NCBI GenBank assembly: GCA_002849045.2
Contig: NCRO01000357.1
Coordinates: 1-8,646 of the forward strand
Source of the DNA: Candidatus Sediminicultor secundus
GTDB lineage: Bacteria > Atribacterota > JS1 > SB-45 > 34-128
Length of the DNA: 8,646 bases
Direction of reading: 5' to 3'
The notes below the pieces were generated by a model. It ran no database searches. It saw only the letters and a program-made list of their open reading frames with translations, and was not told the origin of the DNA. Below are positions 7,301 through 8,646 of this stretch, one piece after another. Within the stretch, counting starts at the first letter, position 1. Every line of letters starts with the position of its first letter. The position numbers were made by a program, and so were the translations under genes.

Positions 7301-8528
7301 GGTCGTAATTAAATTCTGCCTTAAGATTAGAAAAATCATACCCCTGAAGTTTCCCTTGTTCAGTTAACAATTCACCCTGCACTTGAAAAATTTCCTCTGA
7401 ACCACTTACTTCAAACGACAGATTAGACTTGCCTTTAGCTTGAAACTCCTGGGACAGAGATATATATTCTTTTAGACCCTCTTTCAGATCGCTTAATTTA
7501 AAATCGTCTGATTTAACCTTCATATTATAATTAAACTCATCAATATAAGCAAGATTACCGGTTAGGGTAAATGGGGAATTTTTATAATGGGCAGTAATCT
7601 TCTCTATTATTGTTTCTTTAGAATCAAATGTCGCTGAACCCTCAGCTTGTTTGAGTTCTATACCATCTAAAAAATCCGGGAATAGATCAACGTCTCTTGC
7701 GGAGGCCTGGCCATACCAGATAGTTTCGCCTTCGGTAGTATCTAAATCATTGGCCAGGTGGAGATTTAAATCAAACAACCCCTTTTTTAAATTGAAGGGT
7801 TTAGTTTCCGCAAAATAATGTTGAAAATGAGTAATATCGGCATCTTTAAAAGTAAAATCGAGGGAATAACCTAAACTGTTAGTAAAAAAATAACCTTCCA
7901 AAGCAATAGGGGTATTATCTTCTTCTCTTGCAGCCAAACAAACAAATTCCACTTTAGGTAAATTTTCCAGAGAAATATAACCATTTAAAGATTTTACTTT
8001 AGTTAAAAGACCATCTTCTTTAGTTGTCCGGTAATCTACATAATCCAGATTTCCATCCTGAAAATTCATTCTTTTAACTATAATAGATAAACTATCACCA
8101 CTAAAATTAAACTTCTCTATAAAATCAAAGATTCCCTGATTGTCTCTGACTAAAGTCATCCGAGGTTTTACCAGGGTAATATCTTCAACGTTCAGGGGTG
8201 CCTTCCTCTTTAAAGCAGAAAGAATATCCAGATTATAATTGACAATTATTTCTTCTGCTTCAAAAATTTGATCCTCTTCAAGTAATAATCTGTTTTTAAA
8301 TACCTTAAAATCAGATAAAGTTATAGAGCTAAGAGAGTAATTTTTAACTATACCAATATAAATTCCCCGATCGATGGCATTCTCCATCGTAGAAATTATC
8401 TGATTTTTTATCTCATCTTTAGCCTGATTACTCCGAATAGCGAAATATCCTCCCGTAATCAGAACAACCAGAATTAGGGTAACTAATATTACTTTTATAA
8501 AGGATTTTTTTGATTTTTTCTCAGACAT
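4398..8528 (-). CDS. tamB: TamB/AsmA-like translocation and assembly module protein (DUF490)
   Basis: TamB proteins are anchored in the inner membrane and cross the periplasm as a long hydrophobic-grooved beta-taco. They work with Omp85 barrels and are implicated in lipid transport to the outer membrane. The 1376-residue product has a basic N-terminus (KKSKKS) and a single membrane anchor (about 11-31). Over 1000 residues of alternating beta-strand segments follow, many repeating a pattern like 'sGxlxxPxixGxlxlxxGxl' (for example LSGLLDDPKIKGEIEVREG and VSGTLNQPILNGSIVLTDG). The C-terminal TamB domain covers roughly the last 220-350 residues. It shows GALQIKQGYIAFLDKKF, VSGILAQPTITLSSSP and LSESEIISLLMF, and the chain ends in aromatic-rich beta-strands with a terminal Phe. 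I chose ATG 8526-8528 because GGAG (8538-8541) lies 9 nt before it. A TTG at 8541-8543 would add five residues, but it overlaps that Shine-Dalgarno. bamA follows 35 nt downstream. No gene like tamA is seen. Confidence 0.95.
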   Translation of the reverse strand: MSEKKSKKSFIKVILVTLILVVLITGGYFAIRSNQAKDEIKNQIISTMENAIDRGIYIGIVKNYSLSSITLSDFKVFKNRLLLEEDQIFEAEEIIVNYNLDILSALKRKAPLNVEDITLVKPRMTLVRDNQGIFDFIEKFNFSGDSLSIIVKRMNFQDGNLDYVDYRTTKEDGLLTKVKSLNGYISLENLPKVEFVCLAAREEDNTPIALEGYFFTNSLGYSLDFTFKDADITHFQHYFAETKPFNLKKGLFDLNLHLANDLDTTEGETIWYGQASARDVDLFPDFLDGIELKQAEGSATFDSKETIIEKITAHYKNSPFTLTGNLAYIDEFNYNMKVKSDDFKLSDLKEGLKEYISLSQEFQAKGKSNLSFEVSGSEEIFQVQGELLTEQGKLQGYDFSNLKAEFNYDQDGFYFQNMKAEVGGGIIEGAGRVNLKKELPEYDLLFNLAQVDVESDFLKSFHLDYLKKGLLSGKVEIRGIIAQGEKINLSAEAKVKNEAGILSLNAEGVITENNYLNLKIRTTGINLEELGEILNYQEIKGLANFTGELSGLLDDPKIKGEIEVREGLISGLPFDYLEGKIDYQSNKLKLEELVFKNEGFAFKGRGNVDFSEEKDIEASFVLKIEQADINYLAKLFNYDFPLSGLAQGEIIIESIWPKITAHGDLGLKDINLVSFKAESGNLIFVLEGNKIRIESMVLNSGKSQLYTQGEIILEEGLPLDLRVNFLNQDISSLLSNFIKSDLIGKLRGQATGSLEIKGNYTSPDLYLSALIEDVQLEKVPLNSIEVKLDKIGSVIRINQLKLSQRKGELVAGGWINLGEDNKNLDIHLSADNVDLSQLSNLFGIEEEIKGLASFKAEVTGDIDLPNVSFSAKVEKGKFQDFIFDNLTFEALYNQDILEVKQFILDKEGHQIKGKGKIPYEFSFMGREKITPSLAEIPIDFILTLENTDLSFIKIFFPKDLKQVRGLTNAELEVSGTLNQPILNGSIVLTDGEVELFQFPTKINDLNIFLQLEDNLVKIKDMNFQIDQYKIYTSGKFALKNLQPQDLDINIWTNKEEILYQDIFKAQADLKAKLTGLFTSPHIEGILTLSQAELNWKDNNKDIPLNPSELLSKLINLKGDIDLEVKILDDFIAKANDFNLKLVGGLKVQGALSAPKLNGALQIKQGYIAFLDKKFRVSEGKVIFADSIGEDMILDIGAKTEIDDIDVFLNVSGILAQPTITLSSSPVLSESEIISLLMFNKNYAGLTEGELGIILKEELINLIAQGLSIRFLNQLENEVADSFGLDEFKIETIFKEDQDSDLAFFPGLVLETLAFKVGKYFSENFYLTYSAPLFEMGIGNLELEYKIKDDITINTQIGSVGSQDGEFELKFELQYEF

Positions 8529-8537
8529 GTAATAATT

Positions 8538-8541
8538 CTCC
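8538..8541 (-). promoter_or_regulatory. Shine-Dalgarno that decides the tamB start
   Basis: GGAG on the minus strand, 9 nt before ATG 8526-8528. It overlaps the alternative TTG at 8541-8543, which argues for the ATG. Confidence 0.7.
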
Positions 8542-8549
8542 AATAAACT

Positions 8550-8640
8550 AGTCGTTAGTCGTTAGTATATGATTAGCGTACAGCGTTTAGCGTATAGGCT
8601 AAAAGCTTAAAGCTAAAAACGAAAAACTATAATTATTATT
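8550..8640 (+). repeat. Degenerate heptanucleotide array C (13 units), upstream of tamB
   Basis: Read on the plus strand from 8550, the sequence divides into thirteen 7-mers. They start AGTCGTT, AGTCGTT, AGTATAT, pass through GATTAGC, GTACAGC, GTTTAGC and GTATAGG, then CTAAAAG, CTTAAAG, CTAAAAA, CGAAAAA and CTATAAT. The head is 9 nt from the tamB Shine-Dalgarno and the array runs away from the gene to the window edge. The order of unit types parallels array B, but on the opposite strand. Any tamB promoter must lie in or beyond this array; a TATACT on the minus strand (in 8564-8570) lacks a credible -35. Confidence 0.85.
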
Positions 8641-8646
8641 TAAGAA

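Noticed and set aside
8526..8543. TTG at 8541-8543 as the tamB start
   Set aside because: It overlaps the GGAG Shine-Dalgarno of the ATG at 8526-8528, which gives a normal basic N-terminus plus membrane anchor.
8564..8600. tamB promoter in array C
   Set aside because: A TATACT is present on the minus strand, but the hexamer 17 nt upstream does not resemble TTGACA; similar near-matches arise from the heptads by chance.

Overview
The window looks like a low-G+C (roughly one third by eye) diderm bacterium. The evidence is an outer-membrane biogenesis cluster (TamB, BamA, an OmpH/Skp chaperone) with the fatty-acid dehydratase FabZ. The three-POTRA BamA and the skp-fabZ arrangement would fit a diderm Firmicute such as Halanaerobiia, or an uncultured phylum such as Atribacterota. 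That placement is an impression, not a demonstration. The first 19 bases are not genomic: they are the Nextera/Tn5 mosaic-end adapter, so this is the end of an assembled contig.

All genes are on the minus strand. In transcription order (right to left): an array of degenerate 7-bp units (array C, 8550-8640); tamB (4398-8528); bamA (2611-4362, GTG start); a 246-bp gap filled by a second heptad array (array B, 2405-2607); ompH/skp (1810-2364); fabZ (1373-1813, overlapping ompH by 4 nt); a third array (array A, 1284-1381) whose first unit lies inside the end of fabZ; a small Tyr-rich PEGA-like lipoprotein (963-1259) with no recognisable start; a hairpin terminator (883-942); and a caspase-family (C14) lipoprotein (20-783) cut off by the contig end. 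The caspase gene has no stop codon in the window, so a simple ORF scan would miss it.

The first four genes form a coherent outer-membrane module. BamA folds barrel proteins delivered by the OmpH/Skp chaperone. TamB is an inner-membrane-anchored periplasmic protein that partners BamA-family barrels and is linked to lipid transport. FabZ supplies acyl chains. The lpxD gene that lies between skp and fabZ in E. coli is absent: the two genes overlap as ATGA.

The most unusual signal is a family of three intergenic arrays with strict 7-nt periodicity but drifting unit sequence. All begin with the unit AGTCGTT followed by AGT, and in all three that head faces a gene border. B and C run through a similar succession of unit types in opposite orientation, so they bracket tamB-bamA as inverted copies. 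Array A supplies the fabZ stop codon, and its far end abuts the PEGA lipoprotein where the signal-peptide start should be. The second notable system is the pair of predicted surface lipoproteins, a caspase-like protease beside a PEGA-like protein with a 9-bp in-frame tandem repeat.
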